Assembly (NCBI RefSeq): GCF_002086275.1
Contig: NZ_MVHT01000002.1
Span: 62,001 to 126,000 of the forward strand
Reading direction: 5' to 3'
DNA from: Mycobacterium intermedium
Lineage (GTDB): Bacteria; Actinomycetota; Actinomycetes; Mycobacteriales; Mycobacteriaceae
Length of the DNA stretch: 64,000 bases
In this document: one piece after another, positions 25,480-33,402 of the stretch
How positions within the stretch are numbered: position 1 is the first letter of the stretch
Layout of the letters: every line of letters starts with the position of its first letter
Translations under genes and position numbers: made by a program
Notes under the pieces: generated by a model
What the model saw: only the letters and a program-made list of their open reading frames with translations
The model's database searches: none
Told to the model about the DNA's origin: nothing

Positions 25480-26973
25480 ATGTCCACTCTCGGTGATCTG
25501 CTCGCCGAACACACGGTGTTGCCGGGCAGCGCGGTCGACCACCTGCACGCCGTGGTGGGGGAGTGGCAGCTGCTGGCCGACCTGTCCTTCGCCGATTACC
25601 TGATGTGGGTGCGCCGCGACGACGACGTGCTCGTGTGCGTGGCCCAGTGCCGACCGAACACCGCTCCGACGGTCCTGCAGCGGGACGCGGTGGGCACTGT
25701 CGTCACCGCCGATCACTTGCCCCTGGTTGCCGAGACCTTCGTCACCGGCAGGGTTCTGGCGACCGGCGACGCCGAGCAGTCGGAGCAACTGCCCGGCCCG
25801 AACATCGCGGCCTCCCCGGTCCGCTACCGCGACCAGGTGGTGGCGGTGCTCACCCAGCACCAAACCGAACTGGCGGCCGAACGCTCGTCGGGCCACCTGG
25901 AAACCGCCTACCACGAATGCGCCATCGACCTGCTGCACATGGTGGCCGAGGGCACCTTTCCCGACGTCAAGGACGTGGCGATGTCGCGTTCCACGCCGCG
26001 GGCGGGTGACGGCTTCATCCGGCTGGATGTCAACGGCGTCGTGGCGTACGCCAGTCCCAACGCGCTGTCGGCCTACCACCGGATGGGCTTGACCAGCGAC
26101 TTGGAGGGCCACAACCTGATCAGGGTCACCCGGCCGCTGATCTCCGACCCGTTCGAGGCGCAGGAACTGGCAGAGCATGTACTCGACCTCCTGGCCGGCG
26201 GGGCCAGTGTGCGCATGGAGGTCGACGCCGGCGGCGCCACCGTGCTGCTGCGGACGCTGCCGCTGGTCCGCAAGGGGGAAAGTGCCGGTGCCGCGATCCT
26301 GATCCGCGACGTCACCGAGGTGAAACGCCGGGACCGCGCGCTGATCTCCAAAGACGCCACGATCCGGGAAATCCACCACCGAGTGAAGAACAACCTACAA
26401 ACGGTGGCCGCGCTGCTACGGCTGCAGGCCAGGCGGACCGCCAACGCCGAAGGCCGGGAAGCCCTGATCGAATCGGTACGCCGGGTGTCGTCGATCGCGC
26501 TGGTCCACGATGCGCTGTCGATGTCGGTGGACGAGCAGGTGAACCTCGACGAGGTCATCGACCGGATCCTGCCGATGATGAACGACGTGGCCTCGGTAGA
26601 TCGGCCGATCCGCATCAACCGGGTCGGCGATTTGGGAGTGCTGGACTCCGACCGGGCGACGGCGCTGATCATGGTCATCACCGAACTGGTGCAAAACGCG
26701 ATCGAGCACGCGTTCGACCCCGCCGATCAAGGGTCGGTGACCATTCGGGCGGAGCGCTCAGCGCGCTGGCTCGACGTGGTGGTACACGACGACGGACGCG
26801 GCCTGCCCGAAGGGTTCAGCCTGGAAAAGTCGGACAGCTTAGGTCTGCAGATCGTCCGGACGCTGGTATCCGCCGAGTTGGACGGGTCGTTGGGAATGCG
26901 GGAAAGCGCCGATCGCGGCACCGATGTGGTGCTGCGCGTACCGATTGGACGGCGGGCCCGATTGGTGGTGTAG
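25480..26973 (+). CDS. pdtaS: Sensor histidine kinase PdtaS
   Basis: A 497-residue soluble sensor kinase with an N-terminal GAF-type domain (to about residue 150), a PAS domain (about 170-290), the HisKA_2 phosphoacceptor box EIHHRVKNNLQTVAALLRL near 305, and a C-terminal ATPase with ELVQNAIEHAF and DDGRGLPEGF. It phosphorylates the RNA-binding antiterminator PdtaR, which is encoded elsewhere. No membrane helix is visible, in line with a cytosolic sensor. It equals Rv3220c. A strong hairpin follows the stop. Confidence 0.93.
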   Translation: MSTLGDLLAEHTVLPGSAVDHLHAVVGEWQLLADLSFADYLMWVRRDDDVLVCVAQCRPNTAPTVLQRDAVGTVVTADHLPLVAETFVTGRVLATGDAEQSEQLPGPNIAASPVRYRDQVVAVLTQHQTELAAERSSGHLETAYHECAIDLLHMVAEGTFPDVKDVAMSRSTPRAGDGFIRLDVNGVVAYASPNALSAYHRMGLTSDLEGHNLIRVTRPLISDPFEAQELAEHVLDLLAGGASVRMEVDAGGATVLLRTLPLVRKGESAGAAILIRDVTEVKRRDRALISKDATIREIHHRVKNNLQTVAALLRLQARRTANAEGREALIESVRRVSSIALVHDALSMSVDEQVNLDEVIDRILPMMNDVASVDRPIRINRVGDLGVLDSDRATALIMVITELVQNAIEHAFDPADQGSVTIRAERSARWLDVVVHDDGRGLPEGFSLEKSDSLGLQIVRTLVSAELDGSLGMRESADRGTDVVLRVPIGRRARLVV

Positions 26974-26982
26974 GCGCAACAA

Positions 26983-27013
26983 TACGGCCCCGACTTCGTT
27001 CGCCGGGGCCGTA
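26983..27013. terminator. Bidirectional hairpin between pdtaS and whiB1
   Basis: Perfect 10-base stem TACGGCCCCG / CGGGGCCGTA with an 11-base loop, 10 bases after the pdtaS stop and 19 bases after the whiB1 stop on the other strand. It can serve both convergent genes. Confidence 0.8.
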
Positions 27014-27031
27014 AAGTCGCGTATCGAGTCG

Positions 27032-27286
27032 TCAGACTCCGCTGCGGGCCTTCGTCCGGGCATTGCGGCGCTTGAGCGCACGCCGCTCGTCTTCGCTCAT
27101 TCCTCCCCAGACGCCCGAGTCCTGGCCGGTATTGAGGGCCCAACCAAGGCATTCCGTGGTCACCGGGCACCGATTACAGACCAGTTTCGCGTCAGCGATC
27201 TGTGCGAGCGCCGGGCCACTGTTCCCTACCGGGAAGAACAGCTCCGGATCCTCGTCACGACAGACCGCCCTATGGCGCCAATCCAT
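27032..27286 (-). CDS. whiB1: Iron-sulfur transcription regulator WhiB1
   Basis: An 84-residue WhiB protein with four cluster ligands: Cys9 (AVCRDED), then Cys37, Cys40 and Cys46 in LVCNRCPVTTEC. The turn GVWGG and a basic C-terminal tail (RRALKRRNARTKAR) follow. In M. tuberculosis WhiB1 is essential, binds sigma A and reacts with nitric oxide. The start is ATG 27286. The long upstream region carries a CRP-type site. Confidence 0.95.
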   Translation of the reverse strand: MDWRHRAVCRDEDPELFFPVGNSGPALAQIADAKLVCNRCPVTTECLGWALNTGQDSGVWGGMSEDERRALKRRNARTKARSGV

Positions 27287-27444
27287 TAGTCACTACTCCT
27301 CACTAAGTGCGCAGCAAGGCGCACGGCGTTTTCTTGGCTAGTTAACGCGTGCGCAAGAAAGGTTCCGTACCCCTCGGATATTTCTGCATGCAACCTTTTG
27401 ATCGTTTCACAGGCTCACTAGATGTCAATAGCGTTACGCGAGCT

Positions 27445-27460
27445 CGTGGGCTATCTCACT
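27445..27460 (-). promoter_or_regulatory. CRP (Rv3676-type) binding site upstream of whiB1
   Basis: Read on the minus strand, AGTGAGATAGCCCACG fits the mycobacterial CRP consensus (GTGA-N6-CCAC core). It lies about 160 bases before the whiB1 ATG. The M. tuberculosis whiB1 promoter is known to be controlled by Rv3676 (CRP), and this 16-mer matches my recollection of that site. Confidence 0.65.
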
Positions 27461-27564
27461 TCGGCAGTCTCTTACCGAAGCCCTTAGTCCGTTGTACTAC
27501 ACTGCTGTACGAATTGCGCCCAACATTTCCGTCGCGAGCATGTCACATCTTTGATCACCGCAGG

Positions 27565-28542
27565 TCAGACAGCTTTTTGTGAGGGCGGCGCAACCACCGG
27601 AAGTATGTCGCGGACCTCGCGGAAGGTCATGGTTTCGCGCAGGCCGAGGTATTCTCCGTCGAACTGGACGGCGGCCGGCTCCCGCATGCGTGTGACGCGC
27701 ACGTAACTCACGTCGTCATCGCGGATCAGTTGCTTGGCCTCCAGCTTGGGCCGCTTGGCCATGAGCTGGCGGAGCAATCTGATCGTCGGAATCAGCTTCA
27801 TGCTGGTGAGTGCGAACAGGCCGAGGCCGGTCTCAAAGCTGCAACCCGGGTTGGTGACCATCGGCCGGTTGCTGCTGTAGGTCCACACGTTCGTGTTGCA
27901 CACCCAGGCGAAATGCACGCCCGGAATGGGCTCGCGCTCGGGGAGCTCCAAGATGAGGTTCGGCTCGCGGCGGCTGAACCGCACCGAGACCGGCGTCGCA
28001 ATCCGCCAGTAGTTCAACGGCGTGACCTTGACGCCCTGACGTCGCTTCTCTTCGACCGCGGCGACCACCTCCGCGTCGACGCCGACGCCGGCGTTGACGA
28101 TCGCCCAGACCTCGCCGCAGTCGATCAGGCCGATGCGGCGCCAGTTCCCGGTGCGCTCGTGCACGTCGAGCAGTTGGATCAGCTGGTTGCTGGCCGCGGC
28201 GGGGTCTGTCGGTATTCCCAACGCCCTGGCCAGCACATTCGCTGAGCCGCCGGGGATGATTCCGACCGCGGGCACGTTTGCGCGCAGCTGGTCGGGTGCC
28301 GCCTGGTCGGGGCGGCCGAGCATGCCGTTGACCACCGCGCTGACCGTCCCGTCGCCACCGTGCACGACGACGAGGTCGTAGCCGTCGGCGGCGGCGACCT
28401 TGCCGAGTTCGAAGGCGTGGCCGGAGTACGCGGTCTGCTCGACGGTGAGTTCTACGCGGCTTTCCAGGGCGTGCGCCACAAGTTCACGAGCTGCGGGCGT
28501 GATGCTGGTGGCAATGGGGTTGACGATCAACATGGCACGCAT
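27565..28542 (-). CDS. Diacylglycerol/lipid kinase-family protein (Rv3218-like)
   Basis: A 325-residue protein of the DAGK catalytic family. The nucleotide-binding loop is VVHGGDGTVSAVVNG near residue 60, followed by IPGGSANVLARALG, and the C-terminal beta domain carries AVQFDGEYL. It would phosphorylate diacylglycerol, sphingosine-type or another lipid alcohol. I start at ATG 28542 (MRAMLIV); ATG 28533 is the alternative, and both lack a strong ribosome site. By order and length it equals Rv3218. Confidence 0.9.
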   Translation of the reverse strand: MRAMLIVNPIATSITPAARELVAHALESRVELTVEQTAYSGHAFELGKVAAADGYDLVVVHGGDGTVSAVVNGMLGRPDQAAPDQLRANVPAVGIIPGGSANVLARALGIPTDPAAASNQLIQLLDVHERTGNWRRIGLIDCGEVWAIVNAGVGVDAEVVAAVEEKRRQGVKVTPLNYWRIATPVSVRFSRREPNLILELPEREPIPGVHFAWVCNTNVWTYSSNRPMVTNPGCSFETGLGLFALTSMKLIPTIRLLRQLMAKRPKLEAKQLIRDDDVSYVRVTRMREPAAVQFDGEYLGLRETMTFREVRDILPVVAPPSQKAV

Positions 28543-28619
28543 GAGGCAAGAGCTTAGGGGGCGTAACGACCTGGCCCGGACAGCGACTGCGCAATGTCGG
28601 CGCCGACTACGCTGACGCT

Positions 28620-29051
28620 GTGAACGCTGCAGCCCCGACCACCGTGCGCCGCGCAGGCTGGATCGTCGTAGGGCAAGGCGCCGCGGCACTGGTGATGGCC
28701 GCCGCGTTGGTGGTGCGCAGCATCGCTGGAGCGGACCAGCACGTCGTCAACGGACTCGGCACCGCCCTGTGGTTTGTGCTGATTGGGGGAGGGGTGCTGG
28801 CAGGCGGGTGCGCCCTGCTGGCCGGCAAGCGCTGGGGCCGCGGCTTGGGTGTGTTCACTCAACTGTTGCTGCTGCCGGTGGCGTGGTACCTGGCCGTCGG
28901 ATCGCATCGCCCGCTCTACGGAGTCCCGCTGGCGCTCGTGTCGCTGGCCGCACTTGTGTTGCTGTTCAGCCCGCCGTCGCTGCGTTGGGCGGCCGGCGAT
29001 GATCAGCGCGGCCCGGCGAGCGCGGCCAGTTCGGGGCCGGATAAGCGATAG
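28620..29051 (+). CDS. Integral membrane protein (Rv3217c-like)
   Basis: A 143-residue protein with four predicted membrane helices: residues about 12-32, 43-65, 76-95 and 100-117. The C-terminal tail is polar. The start is GTG 28620. Its last 49 bases overlap the end of the convergent acetyltransferase gene, which probably excludes strong simultaneous transcription of both. Function unknown. Confidence 0.85.
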   Translation: MNAAAPTTVRRAGWIVVGQGAAALVMAAALVVRSIAGADQHVVNGLGTALWFVLIGGGVLAGGCALLAGKRWGRGLGVFTQLLLLPVAWYLAVGSHRPLYGVPLALVSLAALVLLFSPPSLRWAAGDDQRGPASAASSGPDKR

Positions 29052-29485
29052 GTGGTCCACTCGGACTGGGGTCGTGCGCCAACCCCGTCGTAGAGCGCGA
29101 TGGCATCGACGTTCCAGTTCAGCACCGCCCACGACAGCCGCGTGTAACCTTTGTCGACGCATTCGCCGGCCAGCGTCGCCAGGAGTCGACGGGCCAGACC
29201 GCGGCGTCGGAACGCCGGTCGCACGTAGAGGTCCTCCAGGAAAATGCCCGGGACGCCGTCCCAGGTGGAAAAGCTCAGAAACCACAGCGCCATCGCGGCG
29301 ACGTTGCCGTCAACGTCGGCGACATGCCCGAATACGGTGGGATTTTCACCGAAAAGTGCTGCGGCAATTTGTGGTTCGGTGACGGTGCATTGTTCGGGTG
29401 CCCGTTCGAACGCCGCGAGTTCGTGAATCATGGCCACGATGTCGGCGGTGTCTTTCGGAGCGGCGCGGCGGATGCTGTCAGTCAC
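29003..29485 (-). CDS. GNAT-family N-acetyltransferase (Rv3216-like)
   Basis: A 160-residue GNAT protein. The acetyl-CoA pyrophosphate loop is RRRGLARRLL near residue 95, preceded by the strand FLEDLYVRPAFR. The C-terminal WNVDAIALYDGVGAR is typical of polyamine or amino-acid acetyltransferases of the SSAT type. The start ATG 29485 overlaps the entC stop by 4 bases, so it is the last gene of the gpm2-entC run. Confidence 0.88.
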   Translation of the reverse strand: MTDSIRRAAPKDTADIVAMIHELAAFERAPEQCTVTEPQIAAALFGENPTVFGHVADVDGNVAAMALWFLSFSTWDGVPGIFLEDLYVRPAFRRRGLARRLLATLAGECVDKGYTRLSWAVLNWNVDAIALYDGVGARPQSEWTTYRLSGPELAALAGPR

Positions 29486-30594
29486 TTCTTCACTCCCAGC
29501 GCGTTCAGTATGGTGGCGAACTTCGTTGTGGTTTCATCCACTTCGTCATCGGGATCGGATTCTGCGACGATGCCGCCACCGGCGCGGGCCAGCGCGGTGC
29601 GGCGATCCGCGGACAACTGTGCGCAGCGGATCGACACCACCCAGCGGCCGTCGCCGCGCGCGTCGCACCAACCCACGGCGCCGGCATAGAAGCCGCGGTC
29701 ACCTTCCAGCTCCGCGATGAGCTCGACGGCGTCCTTGGTGGGGACTCCGCCGACTGCGGGAGTGGGGTGCAGCGCTAGTGCCAGATCTATTGCTGTCGTT
29801 GATGTTTCGCGCAGTACGCCGCTGATCGGGGTGCACAGGTGCCACACGGCCGCCGTGCGGCTCAGCTGTGGTTCGGGCGCGATGGTCAGCTCGCGGCACA
29901 GCGGCTCCAGCGCCGCACGCATGGTCTCGATGACCAACTGGTGCTCGTGGCGGTTCTTTGCCGAACCGGCCAACGCGGCCCCGTTGGCGGCGTCGCGGTC
30001 GGGGTCGTCGGCGCGCGGGGCGGAGCCGGCAAAGGGTTGGCACACCACCCGATCGCCGAACCGCGCGACCAGAAGTTCCGGGCTGGCGCCCACCAGCGCC
30101 GCCCCCCGGTAGTCTGCACCGGCCGGGGTCAGGTCGACGAGGTAGCCGTAAGCCGTCGGATCGGCCTGAGTCAGCCGACGCAGGATGATGCGGGTGTCCA
30201 GCGGGGCATCGGCGGACAGTGGTAAGGCCCGTGCCAGCACCACCTTGCGTAACGAGTTGTCCGCTGCTGCAAGGTGATCCCTAGCGCGGCCAATCCGCTC
30301 GCGGTACTCGGCCCGCGGCGGGACGGAAGAGCCCACCCGCACCGCCGGCAACGGTCCGGTCGGCCAGTCGGGCGGCCTCTCGGATCGGCGGACTGTCCGC
30401 GGCGTGATCAGCGCCGCCGGCCGCGCCACGTCGAAAGGCAACGCGCCTAACAGCATTGGTGCGTCGCCGGAACGCAGCGCTGCCTGCGCCGCCCGCACGT
30501 CGCTGAATTGCGCCGTGACTCCGTCGGCAACTAACGTCCCCCCGGGCCCGCTCAGTACGAACGGCGGTTCGCTGGGCCAATTGCTCGAATTCAC
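29482..30594 (-). CDS. entC: Isochorismate synthase-family enzyme (EntC)
   Basis: A 370-residue chorismate-binding enzyme that converts chorismate to isochorismate, a precursor of menaquinone. Conserved segments are KVVLARAL near residue 125, FAGSAPR near 200, the metal and catalytic region LHPTPAVGGVPT near 285, and GDRGFYAGAVGW near 305. The start GTG 30594 overlaps the phosphatase stop as GTGA. It equals Rv3215. Confidence 0.9.
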   Translation of the reverse strand: MNSSNWPSEPPFVLSGPGGTLVADGVTAQFSDVRAAQAALRSGDAPMLLGALPFDVARPAALITPRTVRRSERPPDWPTGPLPAVRVGSSVPPRAEYRERIGRARDHLAAADNSLRKVVLARALPLSADAPLDTRIILRRLTQADPTAYGYLVDLTPAGADYRGAALVGASPELLVARFGDRVVCQPFAGSAPRADDPDRDAANGAALAGSAKNRHEHQLVIETMRAALEPLCRELTIAPEPQLSRTAAVWHLCTPISGVLRETSTTAIDLALALHPTPAVGGVPTKDAVELIAELEGDRGFYAGAVGWCDARGDGRWVVSIRCAQLSADRRTALARAGGGIVAESDPDDEVDETTTKFATILNALGVKK

Positions 30595-31190
30595 AAGTCC
30601 AGATGCCCCTGCAGCCCGAGTGCGATCAGCTGGCGCACCCCGTGCTCGAACCCGCAGACCGCGATCGATGCGGTGACCATGCCGAAGCGGCTGCCCTCGC
30701 GGATGGGTAGCTCGAGCCAGCGGGCGATCACCGCGCGGGAGAAGTGCCCATGGCTGACGAACAGCACGTCGCGGGATTCCATGTGCTCGAGCGCCAGCGC
30801 GATGGCGAGGTCGGCGCGGTCGCTGACCTGTTCGGGGGTCTCGCCTTCCGGGCAACCCCGCGTCCAGACCAGCCAACCCGGTTCGGATTCGCGGATTTGC
30901 GCCGTCGTCAGCCCTTCGTAGGAGCCGTAGTCCCATTCGGCGAGCAGCGGAGAGACCTCATCGACCGTGAGGTCGGCCAGTTCGGCGGTGACCAGAGCCC
31001 GTTTACGAGGGCTGCTGATCACCAGTGGGTCCGAGAGCCCGAGCTCCCGAATGGCCCGTCCGGCCAGCTGGGCCTGCATGCGACCGGCTTCGGTCAGGTC
31101 GATGTCGGTTCGGCCCGTGTGTTGGCCCGATTTCGACCATTTGGTTTCACCATGGCGCATCAGCAGCAGTCGGTGGTTGTGCAGGCCCAT
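30591..31190 (-). CDS. gpm2: Histidine phosphatase (phosphoglycerate-mutase-like)
   Basis: A 199-residue histidine-phosphatase-superfamily protein. The catalytic motif is LLLMRHGETKW (His near residue 13) and the second catalytic His lies in FVSHGHFSRA near 148. The counterpart Rv3214 (gpm2/entD) is reported as a broad acid phosphatase rather than a mutase. I chose ATG 31190 (MGLHNHRLLL); the open frame upstream has no family match. It is the first gene of a coupled run with entC and the acetyltransferase gene. Confidence 0.9.
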   Translation of the reverse strand: MGLHNHRLLLMRHGETKWSKSGQHTGRTDIDLTEAGRMQAQLAGRAIRELGLSDPLVISSPRKRALVTAELADLTVDEVSPLLAEWDYGSYEGLTTAQIRESEPGWLVWTRGCPEGETPEQVSDRADLAIALALEHMESRDVLFVSHGHFSRAVIARWLELPIREGSRFGMVTASIAVCGFEHGVRQLIALGLQGHLDL

Positions 31191-31274
31191 GCCGAGATTG
31201 TGCCCGAGACACGCCAAGGCCATGCGGGGCCTGCTGCCCCGACCGGAATGAGCGATACGTGTCAGGATGGCCTT

Positions 31275-32075
31275 GTGACAGAAATGCGGGTACTGGCTGT
31301 GGCCAACCAGAAGGGTGGGGTGGCCAAGACGACCACGGTCGCCTCGCTGGGCGCGGCAATGGTGGACAAGGGACGGCGAGTGCTGCTGGTCGACCTGGAT
31401 CCGCAGGGCTGCTTGACCTTCTCGCTTGGCCAGGATCCGGACAAGCTGGCGGTCTCGGTGCATGAGGTGTTGCTCGGTGAGGTCGAACCGAACGCCGCGC
31501 TGGTGTCGACGGTAGAGGGAATGACGCTGTTGCCGGCCAACATCGACCTGGCCGGTGCGGAGGCGATGCTCTTGATGCGGGCCGGCCGCGAGTATGCGCT
31601 CAAGCGGGCGCTGGCCAAGCTGGCCGACGACTTCGACGTGGTGATCATCGACTGCCCGCCGTCGTTGGGCGTGCTCACGCTCAACGGGTTGACCGCCGCC
31701 GACGAGGTGATCGTGCCGCTGCAGTGCGAGACGCTGGCCCACCGCGGGGTGGGGCAGTTCCTGCGCACGGTCGCCGATGTCCAGCAGATCACGAATCCGA
31801 AGCTGCGGTTGCTGGGCGCGCTGCCGACCCTCTACGACTCGCGAACCACGCACACACGCGATGTGCTGCTCGACGTCGCGGACCGATACCAGCTGCCGGT
31901 GCTGGCGCCGCCGATCCCCCGCACGGTGCGCTTTGCCGAAGCCAGCGCGTCGGGGGCTTCGGTGCTGTCAGGCCGCAAGAACAAAGGCGCGATCGCCTAC
32001 CAGGAGTTGGCGCAGGCGCTGCTCAAGCACTGGAAGTCCGGCAAGCCGCTGCCGACGTTCGAAGTCGAGGTCTAG
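31275..32075 (+). CDS. ParA/Soj-family ATPase (Rv3213c-like)
   Basis: A 266-residue deviant Walker ATPase. The P-loop is NQKGGVAKTTTVASLG (KGGxxKTT), followed by LVDLDPQGCL and VVIIDCPPSLGVLT. It is an orphan, not beside a parB gene, so it may position a protein complex rather than segregate the chromosome. The start GTG 31275 (MTEMRVL) gives the known length. A palindromic repeat begins at the stop. Confidence 0.9.
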   Translation: MTEMRVLAVANQKGGVAKTTTVASLGAAMVDKGRRVLLVDLDPQGCLTFSLGQDPDKLAVSVHEVLLGEVEPNAALVSTVEGMTLLPANIDLAGAEAMLLMRAGREYALKRALAKLADDFDVVIIDCPPSLGVLTLNGLTAADEVIVPLQCETLAHRGVGQFLRTVADVQQITNPKLRLLGALPTLYDSRTTHTRDVLLDVADRYQLPVLAPPIPRTVRFAEASASGASVLSGRKNKGAIAYQELAQALLKHWKSGKPLPTFEVEV

Positions 32076-32149
32076 TTCTCCGGCGAGCAGACGCTAAGTC
32101 GTACGAAAACCGCACAATTTGTATGAGTTCGCGTCTGCTCGCCGGAGAA
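32076..32149. repeat. Dispersed palindromic element, copy 2
   Basis: Inverted repeat with 22-base arms (32076-32097 and 32128-32149, one mismatch) and a 30-base loop, starting immediately after the ParA stop. The arm core GGCGAGCAGACGCTAA matches the hairpin at 20278-20339. It lies between convergent genes and may terminate both. Confidence 0.75.
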
Positions 32150-32153
32150 AGTG

Positions 32154-33365
32154 TCAGCCGAGTACGACGACGGTGTCGCCGCGCTGTTCGATCACCTTGG
32201 CGCCCGAGACGATCGGGACGACCGGTGCGTCGCTGGGCGGTCGGTCCACCGGAATCGTGCGCAGGTATTCGCCGTTGACCGGGTCATACACGCCGAGACC
32301 ACCCGTGATCGGAACCAGCAGCTGACTGGCCATCATCACGCCAGGTCCGAGCACACTCACCGTCTCACCCGCGGCGATCGTGTAGCGCTCGGTGAGGTTG
32401 GTCGCATCGAAGACGATCACCTGGTCGCCGGTCCACCACGTCACGACGCTGCCGGACTGCGACACCACGGCGGCGGACGACGGCGGTTTGGACAACGACT
32501 TGGTCGACACGACGGCCCCGGTCTGGTCGACCACGTCGACCCTGGGTTGCGGTGCCGGCAGGTACACGGCGGTGTAGGTCTGCGACATGACGAGCACCCG
32601 GGCGCCCGAACCGGGCCTTACCCCAGGTTCGGGCACTGCGTGCTGTTCGGGTTCGTCTTCTTCCTTGCCCGCGCGCAGCAGCAGCAGCTTCAAGTCCTGG
32701 TTGTCGCACGACTCGAGCACCGATACCCCCGACGGGCCGGCCGCTGCCGATTCCAGGACGCATCCCGAGTTCAGGCCGCGGTTCACCGGTTTCACCCGCG
32801 CGTCGGTCTCGCCGTAGGACAGCATCCGCACCATGTCGGAGCGCCATTGCTCCAGCCGGGTGTTGCCCGCCGACAACACCGTTGAGCCGTCGGAGGAAAG
32901 GCGCACGTGATCGTCGGCGTAGCTGCTACGGGCGGGCCCGCGGCGACCGGTCGATCCGTCGATCGTGCTGACCTGGCCGCAGCCGCGGCCGTCGCGATAC
33001 ACGGCGACGGCATAGTGGTAAACCCAGCTCACTCCGCACAAATCGGTGTCACGGGCGTAACTCCACAGCGATTCACCGGTGGTCGGGTCGCGACCTTCCA
33101 CCTGGCGGCCGTTGGCGGTGACCACCGTGCCGCCCACCGCCACCGGCACGCGGGTGCCGGGGCTGGGCGCGGTCCACAGTTGCGTGAGTGACTCGGGGAC
33201 CTCGCGCGCCGGCGTCGGGTTGGTTGCCGGAACGGCGGCGGGCCTGCTGATCGTGGCGCGGGCGTCGCTGGTCCACCAGATCAGCGCCGCTACCACGACC
33301 ACGACAACCACGATCGCCGCGGCGGCAATGATGTCGCCCTTGGTGCGGCGTTCGGGTTTGACCAT
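32154..33365 (-). CDS. Membrane-anchored beta-propeller (PQQ-like) protein (Rv3212-like)
   Basis: A 403-residue protein. Residues 12-31 form one N-terminal membrane helix (IIAAAAIVVVVVVVAALIWW) after a short basic cytosolic end; the rest is outside the cell and made of repeated beta-propeller blades of the PQQ/quinoprotein type, such as VVTANGRQVEGRDPTTGESLW. It has four scattered cysteines. It has no dehydrogenase residues that I can identify, so it is probably a binding scaffold. The start is ATG 33365. Confidence 0.85.
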   Translation of the reverse strand: MVKPERRTKGDIIAAAAIVVVVVVVAALIWWTSDARATISRPAAVPATNPTPAREVPESLTQLWTAPSPGTRVPVAVGGTVVTANGRQVEGRDPTTGESLWSYARDTDLCGVSWVYHYAVAVYRDGRGCGQVSTIDGSTGRRGPARSSYADDHVRLSSDGSTVLSAGNTRLEQWRSDMVRMLSYGETDARVKPVNRGLNSGCVLESAAAGPSGVSVLESCDNQDLKLLLLRAGKEEDEPEQHAVPEPGVRPGSGARVLVMSQTYTAVYLPAPQPRVDVVDQTGAVVSTKSLSKPPSSAAVVSQSGSVVTWWTGDQVIVFDATNLTERYTIAAGETVSVLGPGVMMASQLLVPITGGLGVYDPVNGEYLRTIPVDRPPSDAPVVPIVSGAKVIEQRGDTVVVLG

Positions 33366-33402
33366 GCGGGAGCGCGGCCTCTAGCGCGGTTAGTGGGCCG
33401 AC

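Noticed and set aside
30595..30936. N-terminal extension of entC
   Set aside because: It overlaps the phosphatase gene fully, while GTG 30594 gives the coupled GTGA start and the expected length.
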